Positions 32,392 through 43,844 are shown, counted from the first letter of the stretch. The stretch is 64,000 bases of DNA from Paraphaeosphaeria minitans (GCA_015832175.1 WJXW01000004.1:2976001-3040000); one strand, 5' to 3'. Numbers and translations are program-made. Notes: a model not told the origin generated them from the sequence alone.

Positions 32392-33234
32392 ATGTCCAAC
32401 AACGATGCCATCCAGGATGAGATTATTTCCATAAATTCGATATTCGAGGAGGATACACTGGTTGGCCTGGATGACGATTCGACGCTCTTCAGTTTACGAC
32501 TCCCCTCATTACGAGACATCACATTGAGGCTCGAGTTCTCGCAGGACTATCCGGATACACCTCCCTCAATCCTAGGCACGGAAAGCGTTGGCCAAGATGT
32601 TCCTAAGGGCATGGGAATCAAGGTTGTCGATGTGGTACGGGATGTGCTGGCGCGAGTCTACAACCCCGGTGAGGCCTGCATCTACGACCTTCTTGAGGAG
32701 GTACGCGAAGCCATTGAAAAGGCAGAAGAGGATGGAAGCGTTCAGCGAGACAGGCAAGACGAACCCGAGCCCCCGCCAGAAGCACCACAGGATCTTACCC
32801 CAGAACTAGGGCCTGAACCGCCCTGGATTATCGCCCCTCAGATCACGGAGAAGAAGTCTGTTTTCCTCGCCCGCGTGGCGCCAGTTTCTTCGCCGGACCA
32901 GGCAAAGCACTATGTCGCGCACTTGTTGGCAACCGATAAGAAGGCTGCCAAAGCTACCCACAATATGACCGCCTGGCGGATAAAAGGGCTAAACGATACC
33001 AGCTACCAGGACTGTGACGATGATGGTGAAACGGCTGCTGGTGGGAGGATGCTGCACCTCATGCAGTTGATGGACGTGTGGAACGTCATGGTAGTTGTGA
33101 CCAGATGGTATGGCGGAATACACTTGGGACCGGATCGATTTCGCATCATCAATACAGCGTCACGCGAGGCGTTGGTACTGGGCGGGTTCGCAAAAGACAC
33201 TAAAGAAGAGAACAAGAAGAAGAGCAAGAAGTAG
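32392..33234 (+). CDS. yih1: Yih1/IMPACT homologue, Gcn2-pathway modulator
   Basis: Single exon, 280 aa, from MSNNDAIQDEIISINSIFEED at 32392. The frame upstream is open only through a GTG. The N-terminal RWD domain (about residues 5-110) contains EFSQDYPDTPPSI, the conserved YPxxPP element. It is followed by an acidic/proline linker (EPEPPPEAPQDL) and the C-terminal ancient IMPACT/UPF0029 domain: KKSVFLARVAPVSS, KATHNMTAWRI, the DGETAAGGRMLHLM segment and VVVTRWYGGIHLGPDRF. In yeast, Yih1 competes with Gcn2 for Gcn1 and so restrains general amino-acid control; it also binds actin monomers. The length is close to yeast Yih1 (258 aa). The basic tail KEENKKKSKK is typical. Confidence 0.93.
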   Translation: MSNNDAIQDEIISINSIFEEDTLVGLDDDSTLFSLRLPSLRDITLRLEFSQDYPDTPPSILGTESVGQDVPKGMGIKVVDVVRDVLARVYNPGEACIYDLLEEVREAIEKAEEDGSVQRDRQDEPEPPPEAPQDLTPELGPEPPWIIAPQITEKKSVFLARVAPVSSPDQAKHYVAHLLATDKKAAKATHNMTAWRIKGLNDTSYQDCDDDGETAAGGRMLHLMQLMDVWNVMVVVTRWYGGIHLGPDRFRIINTASREALVLGGFAKDTKEENKKKSKK

Positions 33235-33328
33235 ATCCCCAATCATATTACAATCACATAGTCATGGGCTACCTCTCTACAGAGCACATTGTCCTCAACG
33301 TCTAATAACCTTGAAACGAACCACCTCT

Positions 33329-34298
33329 CTACCCATGACTCTCCCAGAATCCAGCTGCGCCCTCAAGATCGTCAACGTTGATCAAATCAGCTCCCTCATT
33401 ATACAACATCCTCCAAACCGCATTCCTCGTCCCAACAGGGAAGCCCGGCTGGTTCCAATACCTCGCCTTGATTCCCCTATCATGGGCCGCATTCAGCTGC
33501 TCACGCAAAGTCCCCAACTGCGTATCGTTGAGGCTCTCCATGCGGACTTCCCCAAAGCTTGCCTCAAAATCAGTACTAGCTATCGGAGAGTCGTTTGCCG
33601 TGATGTTCAAGAATGCGCCACCCAACTGAGCCAACGGTGCGTCGTAGAAAGCATCGCGCGGGACGGCAGATTGCACAAGCCAGATCGGTGTGTTGCCGGT
33701 ACCGATCACAGTGACGGGCTTGGAAGTAAAACCCGTTCCGTTGTACGTGGAGAGATAGCCTGCTTTGCGCAGGGGTTCGAGCGCAGACAAAACCGCCGAC
33801 CAAGCCTCTGGGCCGGAAGTCTTGAGATCGATGAAGAAATATAGCGTCTGGGCACTTGAGGTATCGTAGACGCCATTAAATGTCTGCTCGGTCCAGAAGT
33901 TTGTCACGGGATTTTGACGATGAAGGGTGTCAAGGATTGGGTTGATGTAGAGGGACTCCAGCGTTCGCTCCTTCGTGAGAGCCTGGCGTTCGTGGCCAAC
34001 ATAAAGGGTGCCATTGATCAGCCAGACGTCTGCTTCGGTTGAGATAGCACCGTGCGATAGACCGGAGTAGAAGGGCACATCCCTCCAGTAGTCGTTATGG
34101 CTGTGGAACGGTTTCTAGGGGGGTCAGTTGACGCCATTGCTGCTCAAAGTTGGCGGACCATACCGGCAGGATTCCCCGTGTGAAGTCGGTGGGGTAAGTG
34201 TACTTGTTGGTCTGTTCGGTATTCTTGAGGATGTTCTGGAGCGTGCTCGATGATGCAAGCGCAAGCCCTGCAATAGGAAGAGCGAACGCGGAGCGCAT
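33329..34298 (-). CDS. aim6: Aim6-like PLC-type phosphodiesterase, secretory
   Basis: Two exons, 34298-34164 and 34114-33329, with a 49-bp intron (GTATGG..CCTAG, branch CTGAC); 306 aa. Exon 1 encodes a signal-like MRSAFALPIAGLALASS and ends RGILP. Exon 2 begins KPFHSHNDYWRDVPFYSGLSHG and then EADVWLINGTLYVGHE. HSHNDYWRD and EADVWL are the hallmark of the Aim6 family, which adopts a PLC/glycerophosphodiesterase-like TIM barrel. The later part has TLYFFIDLKTSG and DRGIKARYWNQPGFP, and ends NVDDLEGAAGFW, all typical. Yeast Aim6 is itself poorly understood; its name comes from a mitochondrial-inheritance screen. Without the intron the frame would break, so the splice is well supported. The gene is convergent with YIH1, with 94 bp between stops. 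Confidence 0.88.
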
Positions 34299-36106
34299 CT
34301 TGACACAGGAGAATCTTGGAAGTATGTGGTACTGAGAACAGTAACCTCAATTTGATGTCGCAGGTGTAGCTTTATATTTCCCAGAGACTATGACAGCATC
34401 CAGCAACCGGGCACGGCACGAGGGTGGAGAAGGTCGACGCGGTCACCTAGCCAATCATCAGTGCCCGTGCGCCATCGACACGAGGCTCTGCGAAGGTTCC
34501 AACATCATCTTGCATACAATTGCATACATACATCATCCAGTCTACAACCGACAGAGGTAGTAGAACAACAGGAATTTGACGTTGCAAATCGCACAATGCC
34601 TCCTCCTCCGCGGCCCTTTGATCGCTCGCTCGACATTCACACAAACATCGCAGTCAAAGTGAATTTGGTCACGTGCGCATTCCAACAGAGTCATTTCCCA
34701 TGCCTGCATCCGCTTTTTCGCCATCAACGTGCGCGATGCCACCACCAAAGTCCCTCCGTGGCTCGCGTGAATGCGCTCTAGGCCAATAAAGACCAACCGC
34801 GTGTGTAAGCACAAGAGCCTCCCTGCGGCCAAAGAACCAAGCCGTACGAGACTACTGTCGCGTTGAGGTTACCTACCTAGGTAAGTCATCCTTAGCCATA
34901 GTGACCTACCTAGGTAGGTACATGAGTGACAGGGAGGAAGCGCGGCACGGCTCGGACATCTTTATGATCGTATGTCTTGTGTCATTATGCCTGCCTGCTT
35001 AGGTATCACTTAGGACTGCTTTTAGACAAGTGCATTGCACTATCGCAACAACTACCTACCGTACTCTTCCCTCTATTGGCTCTTTATATTGAGGTTATTT
35101 TTGTTATAGACGCGCTGGGGAGAGCAACACGCGACGAGAGTACATATGTAAGATTCCCCAGCTTGACACAATGGCAGTAGCTACAACAGTCGTCGACGCT
35201 CTTGCGCTGGCGGTCGCCATAGCTGCGTTTTTGCCCTTCGCATTTCACGCAAAGTCGATCGACGTGGACCTCCCGCGAGATCTGGTAGCAGCCATCTCAT
35301 CGGCTTCTGGTCTAAATCGCATTAATATCGGAGACAGCACACAATCAAGCTCCTCGATCTTCGCCATGCCCATACTCGGAGGCAAAGCTACATCTGCAGA
35401 AACCCACAGTACGCTGCTCTCATACAGTGCGCTTCCTCTAGTCTCGACATCGACGGGATTGGTGTGCAGATGACACCAAGGATGATCGGTTCGCATGCAA
35501 AACCAGCACGCATACTTGTCAGGAACAAGGATATCATGCAGTGTTCTCATGCGATCATCAACCCACCCCTGTCACAGCAACAGATAAGGTCTATTACTGA
35601 CATCCAATTGGAACACTTTGGCGAATTTCTCAACAGAAGTCCAGAATGGCCATGAAGTGGACCTCTTCCGCTTCATTACGAGAGAGGTGACGACGGCCAC
35701 AATGCGTTCTTTCTTAAGGACAGCGCAATCCGTTCGTGGCGGATCCTTCACTCATCGAAGCGTTTTGGGTTGGGAGTAGGAGATCATCGCGTATATAACA
35801 GGCGTCCTGCCGATCCCTCGGTGACGGTTCCCCGCATCCATAATACTCTGTGGTTTGTGTCGACGCGCGAAATCATTATTCTCATCGCGCCTTTAGGTCG
35901 CCCTATCCATTTGATCAATTGAAGTTACAAGAATGCTTCATTCTGGTGCAGACGCAACGTTGGAAGCTAATATCAAACCGGTCGGTCGATTTGAAACGTG
36001 CATTGTAGGGAACCAACCTCACGTCGCGAGTCGCGGATTTCAGCAACATCATGTGTGAGGCAATTTCTTGCCACGTTAACCACAACTAACCTCGAAATTT
36101 CATAAA
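34299..36106. other. 1.8-kb intergenic region, no gene supported
   Basis: Contains CCTACCTAGGTA-type motifs at about 34868-34922. A 100-codon plus frame at 35171-35473 has a hydrophobic N terminus (VVDALALAVAIAAFLPF) but is overlapped by a larger antisense frame and resembles nothing known, so I do not call it. Confidence 0.45.
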
Positions 36107-37123
36107 ATGGCAACTTCAGAACCCCAATTCCACTACTGGCGAACCCTGCTATGGAGTCAATGGTGCTTCACACCGCCCTACCCGGCAACGCAATGGACCG
36201 GCAAAACTGTAATCGTCACCGGCGCGAACATCGGACTGGGACGAGAAGCAGCACATCACTTTGCGCGCCTCGGCGCTGAAAAGGTCATTATCGCGGCGCG
36301 GAACCTAGACGCCGCGCAGAAAGCGAAAGCATACATCGAAGCCTCCACCAAATGCAGCCCCAGCGTGATAGAATGCTGGCCTCTGAACCTATGCTCATAC
36401 GACTCCGTCAAAGCTTTCGCATCACGCTGTAACATTTTGCCCCGACTTGACTGCGTGCTCGAGAACGCAGGCGTGTCCAAATACCGATTCTACAAAACAG
36501 ACGGCGCGCTGGATGAGCTCCAGATCACAACCAACGTCGTCTCAACGTTCCTACTCGCGTTCCTCCTCCTCCCGAAACTCAAGGAGACAGCGCTCCAATA
36601 CGACACGCAGCCCCATCTCACGATCGTGACTTCGGAGCTGCACCATCAAACCACCATCCCAGAGCGCAAGGCACTCCGCCGAGGCGTACACGACTCACTA
36701 CTCGACGCGCTCAACGACCCCCGCACGTCCAGCCGCTCGGGTCGCTATCCGACTTCCAAACTCCTCCAAGTGCTGTTGCTGCGAGAACTGTCCTCGACGC
36801 TGGGGCAGGACTACCCCGTTGTGCTCAACTGCGTAAACCCAGGATTCTGCCACTCGGCATTGACAAGGGATTTCGCGCCTATAGCTTATATTGGGAAGAT
36901 CGCGATGCGGGCGAGGAGCACAGAGGTGGGGAGTAGGACACTGGTGCATGCGGCGAGCGCCGGGAGGGAGAGCTTTGGCGAGTACTTGAGTAATTGTCAG
37001 GTTGCGCCGGTGGGCAACTTTGTGAGGACGAGTGAGGGGAAGGGCGTACAGGAGATGGTTTGGAGAGAGGTGCTGGGGAGGCTAGAGGAGATTGAGCCAG
37101 GCATCGGTAGGATTTTGCGGTAA
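36107..37123 (+). CDS. short-chain dehydrogenase/reductase, retinol-dehydrogenase-like
   Basis: Single exon, 338 aa. Classical SDR Rossmann fold: WTGKTVIVTGANIGLGREAA gives the TGxxxGxG cofactor loop (about residues 34-41). AARN after the second strand suggests NADP(H) preference. LENAG is the NAG-type motif, TIVTSELH replaces the usual catalytic-Ser strand, and YPTSK gives the catalytic Tyr-x-x-x-Lys. NPGFCHSAL follows. The family acts on hydroxyl or keto groups of lipids, retinoids or secondary metabolites; the substrate cannot be deduced. The N-terminal 30 residues (FHYWRTLLWSQWCFTPPYP) are typical of fungal members. It stands alone, not in an obvious biosynthetic cluster. Confidence 0.9.
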   Translation: MATSEPQFHYWRTLLWSQWCFTPPYPATQWTGKTVIVTGANIGLGREAAHHFARLGAEKVIIAARNLDAAQKAKAYIEASTKCSPSVIECWPLNLCSYDSVKAFASRCNILPRLDCVLENAGVSKYRFYKTDGALDELQITTNVVSTFLLAFLLLPKLKETALQYDTQPHLTIVTSELHHQTTIPERKALRRGVHDSLLDALNDPRTSSRSGRYPTSKLLQVLLLRELSSTLGQDYPVVLNCVNPGFCHSALTRDFAPIAYIGKIAMRARSTEVGSRTLVHAASAGRESFGEYLSNCQVAPVGNFVRTSEGKGVQEMVWREVLGRLEEIEPGIGRILR

Positions 37124-37335
37124 GGGGGGGTAGTGTCAGCGTATACTAGCATAGGATATCTAATAGATGAATATTTGCACCAAGGCAAGTTCAATTCGTT
37201 TGGGAGGAACCAATGTAAAGCCTTAATTGCTCTGGATATAAAGAAGATGTGATGTACCCCAGGCACTCGGAGAAAGTAGTGTGGTGCTTGTGTGCAACCC
37301 AGTGCACTCAAGCGTCACTGGGACGCTGGCAGCAA

Positions 37336-38094
37336 CTAGTAAGCGGTCTCGCCGATGTAGTTACCGGGAGCCTGGTAACGAGCAACAACGTAGGTAGAGC
37401 CGTCGCTGCCCTGGGCGGCACCCATTCCAACCTTACTGGTGTCCTTCCAGACACATTGAGCTGGTAATGCTGTCAGTATGTACTACAATAAGAACGAGTA
37501 ACCAAGGGGTAGCTTACTGTAGTGACCGAAGCTCTGGTAGTTGGTAGAGCTAATAGCCTGACCACTGTACAGGCTCTTCTCCGACAGGAAGCTTTTCACA
37601 GCGTTGGCGAGAGGAGTGCCACTGGAAGACTGCATGTACAGGTTCTCGCCCTGGCCAGAGACGCCAGAGTGCTGGAAGGTTCCGGAGGATGCTAGGGTCT
37701 TAGCATAGGCCAAAGCATCCGCGGCCAAGGAGGCGTCCCAGCTCAAGTCGGCAGTGCCAACCTCAGCACGAGCATCGTTGTGTGCGTCGAGAGCGGCCTG
37801 CTCGTCGGAGGTCAGGCTGCCAGAGGAGCTGGTGCCAGTGCTGGCAGCGGCGGTGGAAGTCTTGGAAACAGCATCTGCCACGGCGGAAGTCGGGGCTACG
37901 GTAGCCACGACAGTGGTAGCAACGTAGCTCGATGAAGCAGCAGTCTTGGTAGGGACGGCAGATACTGCCACAGAGGAGCTGTGGCTAGGACGAGGCCATC
38001 CCTGGTAGCTTTCGCTGCTCCAGTCAAAGTCAGGCAAACGCCAGGCTGAGGCAGTGGACGCAAGCAGCGACGTGGCAATAACAGAGTAACGCAT
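37336..38094 (-). CDS. secreted CAP-superfamily (SCP/PR-1-like) protein
   Basis: Two exons, 38094-37518 and 37460-37336, with a 57-bp GTAAGC..CCAG intron, phase 1; 233 aa. Signal peptide MRYSVIATSLLASTASA. A Ser/Thr/Val/Ala-rich linker to about residue 100 is probably O-glycosylated. The CAP domain starts EQAALDAHNDARAEVGTADLSWDASLAADALAYA, with His-Asn in HNDAR. It continues FQHSGVSGQGENLY and, across the splice junction, GHYTQCVWKDTSKVGMGAA (CAP signature), then YVVARYQAPGNYIGETAY. Fungal CAP proteins are extracellular; some bind sterols and fatty acids, and some are implicated in host interaction. Nothing here fixes which. The unspliced frame would read into a stop at 37483 and lose the signature, which supports the intron. 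Confidence 0.93.
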
Positions 38095-39041
38095 TGTAGC
38101 GGGGAGATCGTTTTGCTGAAAGATGTTTGTGTAAGAGGTGCGTGAAGATTCGAGTCTACTCGAGAAGTGCTGATGAAATGAATGTAAGGGTCAAAAGAGC
38201 GACAAAGAAGGAATGAATGAGCGTTGCGACTTGAGTCGATGAAGAACGAAAGCAGGAGAGCTCTACCTCATCTTATATTCACAGGCCGAAGATCAGAGTG
38301 TCCCCATAGCTTTGTCTTTTCGCCATACCTGCCGCTTCTTTGATTGCGTATGGATCCTGTGCAATTTTCTGCAGGTTTGGCGTAATCTTCCTACCGAAGC
38401 CACATAAAGCATGACGCCAACGTTTCACGTCCAAGATCTCGACCCCAAGCTCCACGAGCGTGTGGGGATGGAAAATTTCGGACCGAAGCTGTCGTGGCAG
38501 TTGACATGTCATCTAGTATCGGACGTGGCGCTGTCGGCTGCCTGACAGTTGGGATGTACCATCACCGAGGTGGACAAAGCTACCACTCAAGAGTGTTTGT
38601 TTCACACCACGCAATATAACTACGACGCCTCACGCTAGAGATACGTAAGCGCAATCTTGGCTTAGACTGCAGTGACTGTCATCGCAACTGGAGCCCGATG
38701 CCTTGACCAGTCCCTGATGTGTCTGTAGTAGGACTATGGCTCGTAGCATGCTGTATGAGGGCTTCTCTGATGTATTATGTAACGTTCTCAGATATTGCTT
38801 TGTGTGCAAACTTTTGTGTGGGAGGTGTCGTAGCTAGCTCCCGAAGCTCGGACGAACACAGTGGCCGCCACCGTTACTCTAGACCATTGTGGGGCGTTTC
38901 ACGTTTGATGAACCGGGGATGTGGAAACGCCAACAGGAGTTTGATTCCTGTCGTTTGTTAACGGCCCGAACCCACTGCACGATTTGCAAATCCCGAACAT
39001 CAGGGGTAACTGACCACTATCGATAGTGTTAACTCCGTCGC
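38095..39041. other. intergenic, no gene seen
   Basis: Promoter side of the CAP gene and 3' flank of the tannase remnant. No recognisable features apart from short imperfect palindromes. Confidence 0.45.
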
Positions 39042-40054
39042 TCACTGCTCGACACACTCCCATCCCTCCTCATCCAGCCCCTCCTGATCGCAAGTGTATT
39101 GTTTCACTTTCGGGTACTTGCAATGCTTCCGTGTGTATTCGATACCCAGGGCAACTGTATCATTGATGAGTTTCGTACCTTTGACAACTTCAGGTACATC
39201 TCTCTCCTCCACCCACTGGAACTGTCATCAGACGTATCAACAGTAACCTGCCCTCCAACTTGTCCCATCAAGCTCACTCCAGGGCCACCATGGCAGTGTC
39301 CGACGCCGCTTGCCCGGAAATAGCGGTAGGAGTTTTCGAGTTCTACAACGCGTTCAACGTGAAGTGCGCTTCATCGGTAGTATGGGTCTGACGTTCTCTG
39401 CTCACGAGCAGCTGGTCGGTTAATCCGTGCCAGTGGAGGATCTTACCTCCGCGATCGCAGAAAGCGGAGATGTTGCCGTCAAATGTTTTCAATCGAATAC
39501 CGACGCTGTCTTTCCGGGAAGCGTAAAGGATGCCCTCGAGCGTGAAAGTCATGGTGTCATGGTGTCCCATCAAAGGTCTTCGTTCACATCGAAACGGAAA
39601 ACTTCTGGGATCCAAGTAAGCACGACGGGCTGTACTCGTAAGTTATCAGCTCTGGCTCGTACCTATGACATTAGCCTGGGTGTATGAAAGTTCCATTGTA
39701 GATGATGGGACCAAACAGCTTCGTAGCAGCCTCGACTTGAATAGGCGTAAGACAAGTACTATTGTTAGGGATTGAAGAGTACACGAGCGGTGTCCAGACA
39801 AACACGCAAGCAGTAGGATCTTCCAAGATGGCACCCCACGCGCCGTCTGTTCCATCACATTGGTTCAATACTTCCTGTCGCGCAGCACCCCACTGAGCCA
39901 AAGTCACACTGCTCGTGTTGAAACTCAGGGTCTGGAGAGTATAGCCGAAGAAGCCCGGATGTGCCCATGTGCCCATGGCGGGCGCGCCAGCAACAACGCC
40001 GTCGAACAGCTCTGAAAATTCCTGCACGTGCGGGGGCAATGCGGCGAAACGAAC
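39042..40054 (-). pseudogene. decayed, 5'-truncated tannase/feruloyl esterase gene
   Basis: Four pieces of a tannase/feruloyl-esterase (PF07519-type) protein follow in the correct order but in shifting frames. (1) About 40054-39671: EFSELFDGVVAGAPAMGTW, VLNQCDGTDGAWGAILEDP, CLTPIQVEAATKLFGP. (2) About 39620-39343: GNISAFCDRGGKILHWHGLTDQ. (3) About 39350-39240: SYRYFRASGVGHCHGGPG, which includes the catalytic His motif GHC. (4) About 39190-39042: VVKGTKLINDT, GIEYTRKHCKYPK, ending GWECVEQ and a stop. The N-terminal half with the nucleophile motif GCSTGGR is absent, and at least two frame breaks separate the pieces. Intact relatives are secreted esterases acting on plant polyphenol esters. One break might hide an intron, but the missing nucleophile argues for a dead gene. 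Confidence 0.85.
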
Positions 40055-42496
40055 CTAGTAGTTGAGCGAAGACGACGTTTCGGGCGGGAAGAGACCAGGC
40101 TATGTGCCAGGCGAATGCGAGTAGGCGCCCCCAATGTGTAATTTCTTCAGGCAGTTACTGTTGATCTTTGATATAGACAGTGACGAGGTGGTAAAAGTCT
40201 CTGGTGCTCCTGTTTATATCTACGGCCGTATTCGGCGAAGGCGTAGCCTTCAGAGTTGCATAGGCTAAAGGGTGTTGTTAAGGTGAGCTGGGTCCAGTCT
40301 GGCGCACAGAAGGCCTTTCAATATTCCCAAAATACGTGTTGCTGACAGCTAATAGACATCAGTATAGCATATATGGGCAGGTTTGATGATGTGATAGTGG
40401 AATGAAAGGGGTAAGAAGATAAACTGTAGCTACTGTAGGATCCTGCGTATTGAATGCTAGGAGCACTAAGCTTATTACGGTCTTAGGAGGCCGGGTCACG
40501 TCAGCGACCCACACAACGGTAAAAACTGCTGTGCATTAATTACTCACGAAAAATAAAAACATACAACAGCGGGGATTCGCTGCTGGTCACCCACGCAACT
40601 ACTGATCCGCCGGTACACTGCTTATATATGGCTGAGCGGACGGGAAGCCTAGTTTTCAGTGTCCTATGGTCGTATGTGAAAAAGTTTACTTAAATCAATG
40701 AATATATAGAATGAAGTTGTCAGCCTGCACAAATAATGATTCTTGTCACCTCATGAGTATACTCTCGCGAAGGGAAGCCGACACTTGGGCAAGAATAGCT
40801 GAAAGCGTAGAGCCTCCCCGTACCTCCCGACAGTCACTACCATAGGTAGTACTGAATTCGCCACATCAGAGCGGGCAAATGTTCCGCATATTCCACATAC
40901 CATTCAATTCGTGAATCCACAGCCACCGACGTCCGGAGATACCGATCTGGTGGCCAAGGGTACGATTAAGTAGTTTCATCGCCGAGCTGGGTTAAATACG
41001 TCGTGAGACAGTATGGTTTCTATGTTTTTCTTTCTGCTATTGTTATAAAAGCTACAGTTAATAATTTTCTTTTGGACTAATTTGTGATATCTGTTGGGGT
41101 TACCTCTTTGTTTACGGAGTTTATCACGCATTTCGCCCAAATTCCCGCCAAGCCGCACCGGGTCCCTAGGAGCTTTGGAGGCGCCCTCGAACATATTTCC
41201 CTTTTTACTTTGCTTTTATATATTGTTCGAGCCTGTGGCGGCGAGTATCCAATAGTCATACTTTGAGTCTTCATGATGGCGAGGCACGGAATATGGCTAA
41301 TTGCAACGCTTGTAAGCTGAGGCCGCGCGCTTCCGAGTGAGATAGACTCAAAGACGTTGCCAACATTTTGGGTAGTCTAGGTTTCTGAGAGTTATCGTAC
41401 CGCGCCAGTCAGCTTCCTTGTCGGCTGTTCTGTAGCGGTACGACCCTTGTCCTCGATTCGTACGAAATGTAGGGGCCGACTTCTGGCAGGGATGGAGGGC
41501 AAGGAACGCGAAAAACGTCTAGAGCCGAACTAATGTGAAAAAAACAGTCGTGAGGGGACCTTTCTGGCCGATAGACCTGAATGGAAACATACCATAGGTA
41601 AGTAGTGTGTTGCACAAGGCCATACACAGATCTGTGCCACACAGGTTTCTTGCAATCGAATAGCCAACATATCGTCCCTAATGTACTCTGCTACGGCCGC
41701 GTTACCCGTTTCTGGTGCGTGATATGCCATGCACCTAAGTCGTAGATACCAGACGGCCCAGGTGCGATATCCGTAGGTATGTGCGGATGTGGGGTTGGGA
41801 ACTAGAGTTTCTGCAACGCAACCCCGACGCAACCACCTTCACGGCTTGGTTACTTATTTGGATCTGAACTCCAGAAGCTGATGCTGAATTCACCTCTTTG
41901 ATACGAAGATGCTGGAGATAATTGTAGAACAGCAACCCGTTTCCGTCTGAAAGGATCACATGCTCGTAGTACAGCCCCGAAAACTTAAGATACCAGACTC
42001 TAAACAGTAGTTACCGAATCGCGTGGTCAGTTTCACCAAAAGCCACCTGGGCATGCAGGTTTCTGCAAAATGCACATGCGTATAGCTGCAAAATGGGTGA
42101 ACGGACATAGGAGGCTCATTCGCCGAACAATGACATACGGTAATGGTATCGATATCCAGATTCAACACTAACCCAATTCGACCATCATGCTTACTGAAGC
42201 ATCTATAAGAGCACGGCAGATATCTTTGACTAGATTGTGTAGCTCATTGATACCAGATCGTTACCTCTACGGATAGGTGGTGAATCGGTAAATCTCCGCA
42301 ACTCGACAAAATCATACTGGAACGGATTTTGTTCCGCTCCTCTGTTCTTTCACTCGGATAGGTAGTCATCGCTTGAAATCGACACCGTCAAGCCACGACT
42401 CTTGTTTTTTTTTTTTTTTTTTTTTTTTTGGAAACAACTACATATCAATACTGGTACGATCTTGGCGATTACGATTCGAAAATTCATTCGTCAAAC
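40055..42496. other. 2.4-kb gene-free, AT-richer stretch
   Basis: No protein-like frames were recognised. The sequence is AT-richer than average, especially at 40.98-41.25 kb, and stop-dense in all frames, so it may hold old mutated repeats. A run of 25 T residues at 42405-42429 lies 67 bp before the next start codon. Confidence 0.45.
42405..42429 (+). promoter_or_regulatory. T25 homopolymer upstream of SDR gene
   Basis: Exactly 25 consecutive T residues, ending 67 bp before the ATG at 42497. Poly(dT) tracts exclude nucleosomes and are common promoter elements in fungi. The length could also be a sequencing artefact. Confidence 0.5.
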
Positions 42497-43554
42497 ATGG
42501 CCGGCGTCATCAAGACCGTGGTCTCGACAGGCGCGACTTCGGGTCTGGTAAGCCTAAGAACAATGCCGAACTAAACAGCAACAAAAAAGCCTGTCCGACT
42601 GAGGATACGATAGGGCTTCGAAGCAATCAAACAGCTTCTAGCACAGAGCCAGGCATACCGTTTCATCCTCGGAGGACTTCGGCAGCTTGTCTTACGACAA
42701 GCAGAAGCACAGTGTGACTCTCCTCCCATTCCAGCTAGCGATCTCCGCACCGTGAAGACGTTTGCAACGCAGACCCTCGAGAAGCTCGGATCGTCCGAGA
42801 TTGATTTACTCTTGCTAAACGCCGGCATCAACAAGCCGGCGGACGAGCCGGGCGTGAACGGATCCAGGTGGTGCGAGTCGTACGTTGTTAACTCCCTGTC
42901 TCAGCACTATTTGACGCACCTGGTTCGCGAGCGCGTCACGGGTCTTGTCGTTGTTGTGTCCTCCGGGACCATACGCGGCGTGTGCGATTCGAGTAGGTTC
43001 ATTCCCCCCCCCGCTTCGATACCTTCACAAGGCGAAGCAGGCTGATTACGAACGCAGCCCGCGTCGAGCTGCTAGACAGAGAACTAACGGCCAAATCCGG
43101 CACGCATTTCCAACGGGTCTACGAGGATAGCAAATTCACTCAGCTGCTAACGGCGCACTGGTGGCGTCGTGAGCTCCAAGGGCAGGCGCAAGTCGTTGCT
43201 GTTTCTCCCGGAATGATTCCCGGTACGACTCTGACCCGGACCGCCATGGAGAGGATGGGAAATGTCATGTTTCCGCAGGCTATCATGAAGGATGCCAAAA
43301 CCGTGCCAGAAGGTAAGCTACTACCATACCGACAACTCTCTGGGGTACCAATCTGATTCGGTATGATAGGCGCCCAGTCGATACTGGCAGCATGGACGAG
43401 GCAGGATCTTCCGGAGGACCAAAGGCAGATTTTCCTGACCAGCTGGGGGGAGTGGTGGTCAACGGACGTTCTTGAGACTTCTTTGGACCAAGCGCTTCAA
43501 GATAAATGGTCTCCTTCTTTGGCGCAGATTGAAAAGGAAGAGGTTGTAGAGTAA
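42497..43554 (+). CDS. short-chain dehydrogenase/reductase with three introns
   Basis: Four exons: 42497-42547, 42614-42992, 43058-43312 and 43370-43554; 289 aa. Exons 1 and 2 join as VVSTGATSGLGFEAIKQL, giving the SDR cofactor motif TGxxxGxG. Exon 2 holds IDLLLLNAGINKPA (NAG motif) and VVVVSSGTIRGV (catalytic Ser strand). Exon 3 has VYEDSKFTQLLTAHWWRREL, with Tyr-x-x-x-Lys, and VVAVSPGMIPGTTL. Exon 4 ends the protein with LTSWGEWW. The second intron (GTAGGT at 42993 to CGCAG at 43057) contains nine C residues. Read through, it gives a stop, and spliced it restores the frame with a CTGATTACG branch-like site. The HWWRREL context is common in fungal SDRs near the light-dependent-protochlorophyllide-reductase-like group. 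Substrate unknown. Confidence 0.85.
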
Positions 43555-43844
43555 TAAACGTGTCTGTTCATACACGTTGCATGAGCTTTGGGGTTCCTAC
43601 CAGGCCGAATGGCGACCGTTCTTTCTCCATCTCAATACATTCCTATAATCTGCCCCATGTCCTCCAACTCCCATGCCTGAGGAAACGTCTCATAGGCTCT
43701 CGCTGCTCTCTCAGATCCGATAGCAAGTGTACCCTGCTCCACAAACCCATTCGTGCGCAATATGTATGCTGCTGCTGGGCTAGAAAAAGGAACCAAGGGT
43801 GGTGTTTCATGCGATCGAGGTGCCAGATGGGAAGCAAAACCCTG

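Noticed and set aside
35171..35473. 100-codon frame with a hydrophobic N terminus
   Set aside because: Looks signal-peptide-like, but the rest is not protein-like and the antisense frame is as long. No evidence for expression.
42405..42429. T25 tract as the poly(A) tail of a retroposed element
   Set aside because: A minus-strand retroposon would have its body to the right, where an intact intron-containing plus-strand SDR gene lies. No target-site duplication is seen.
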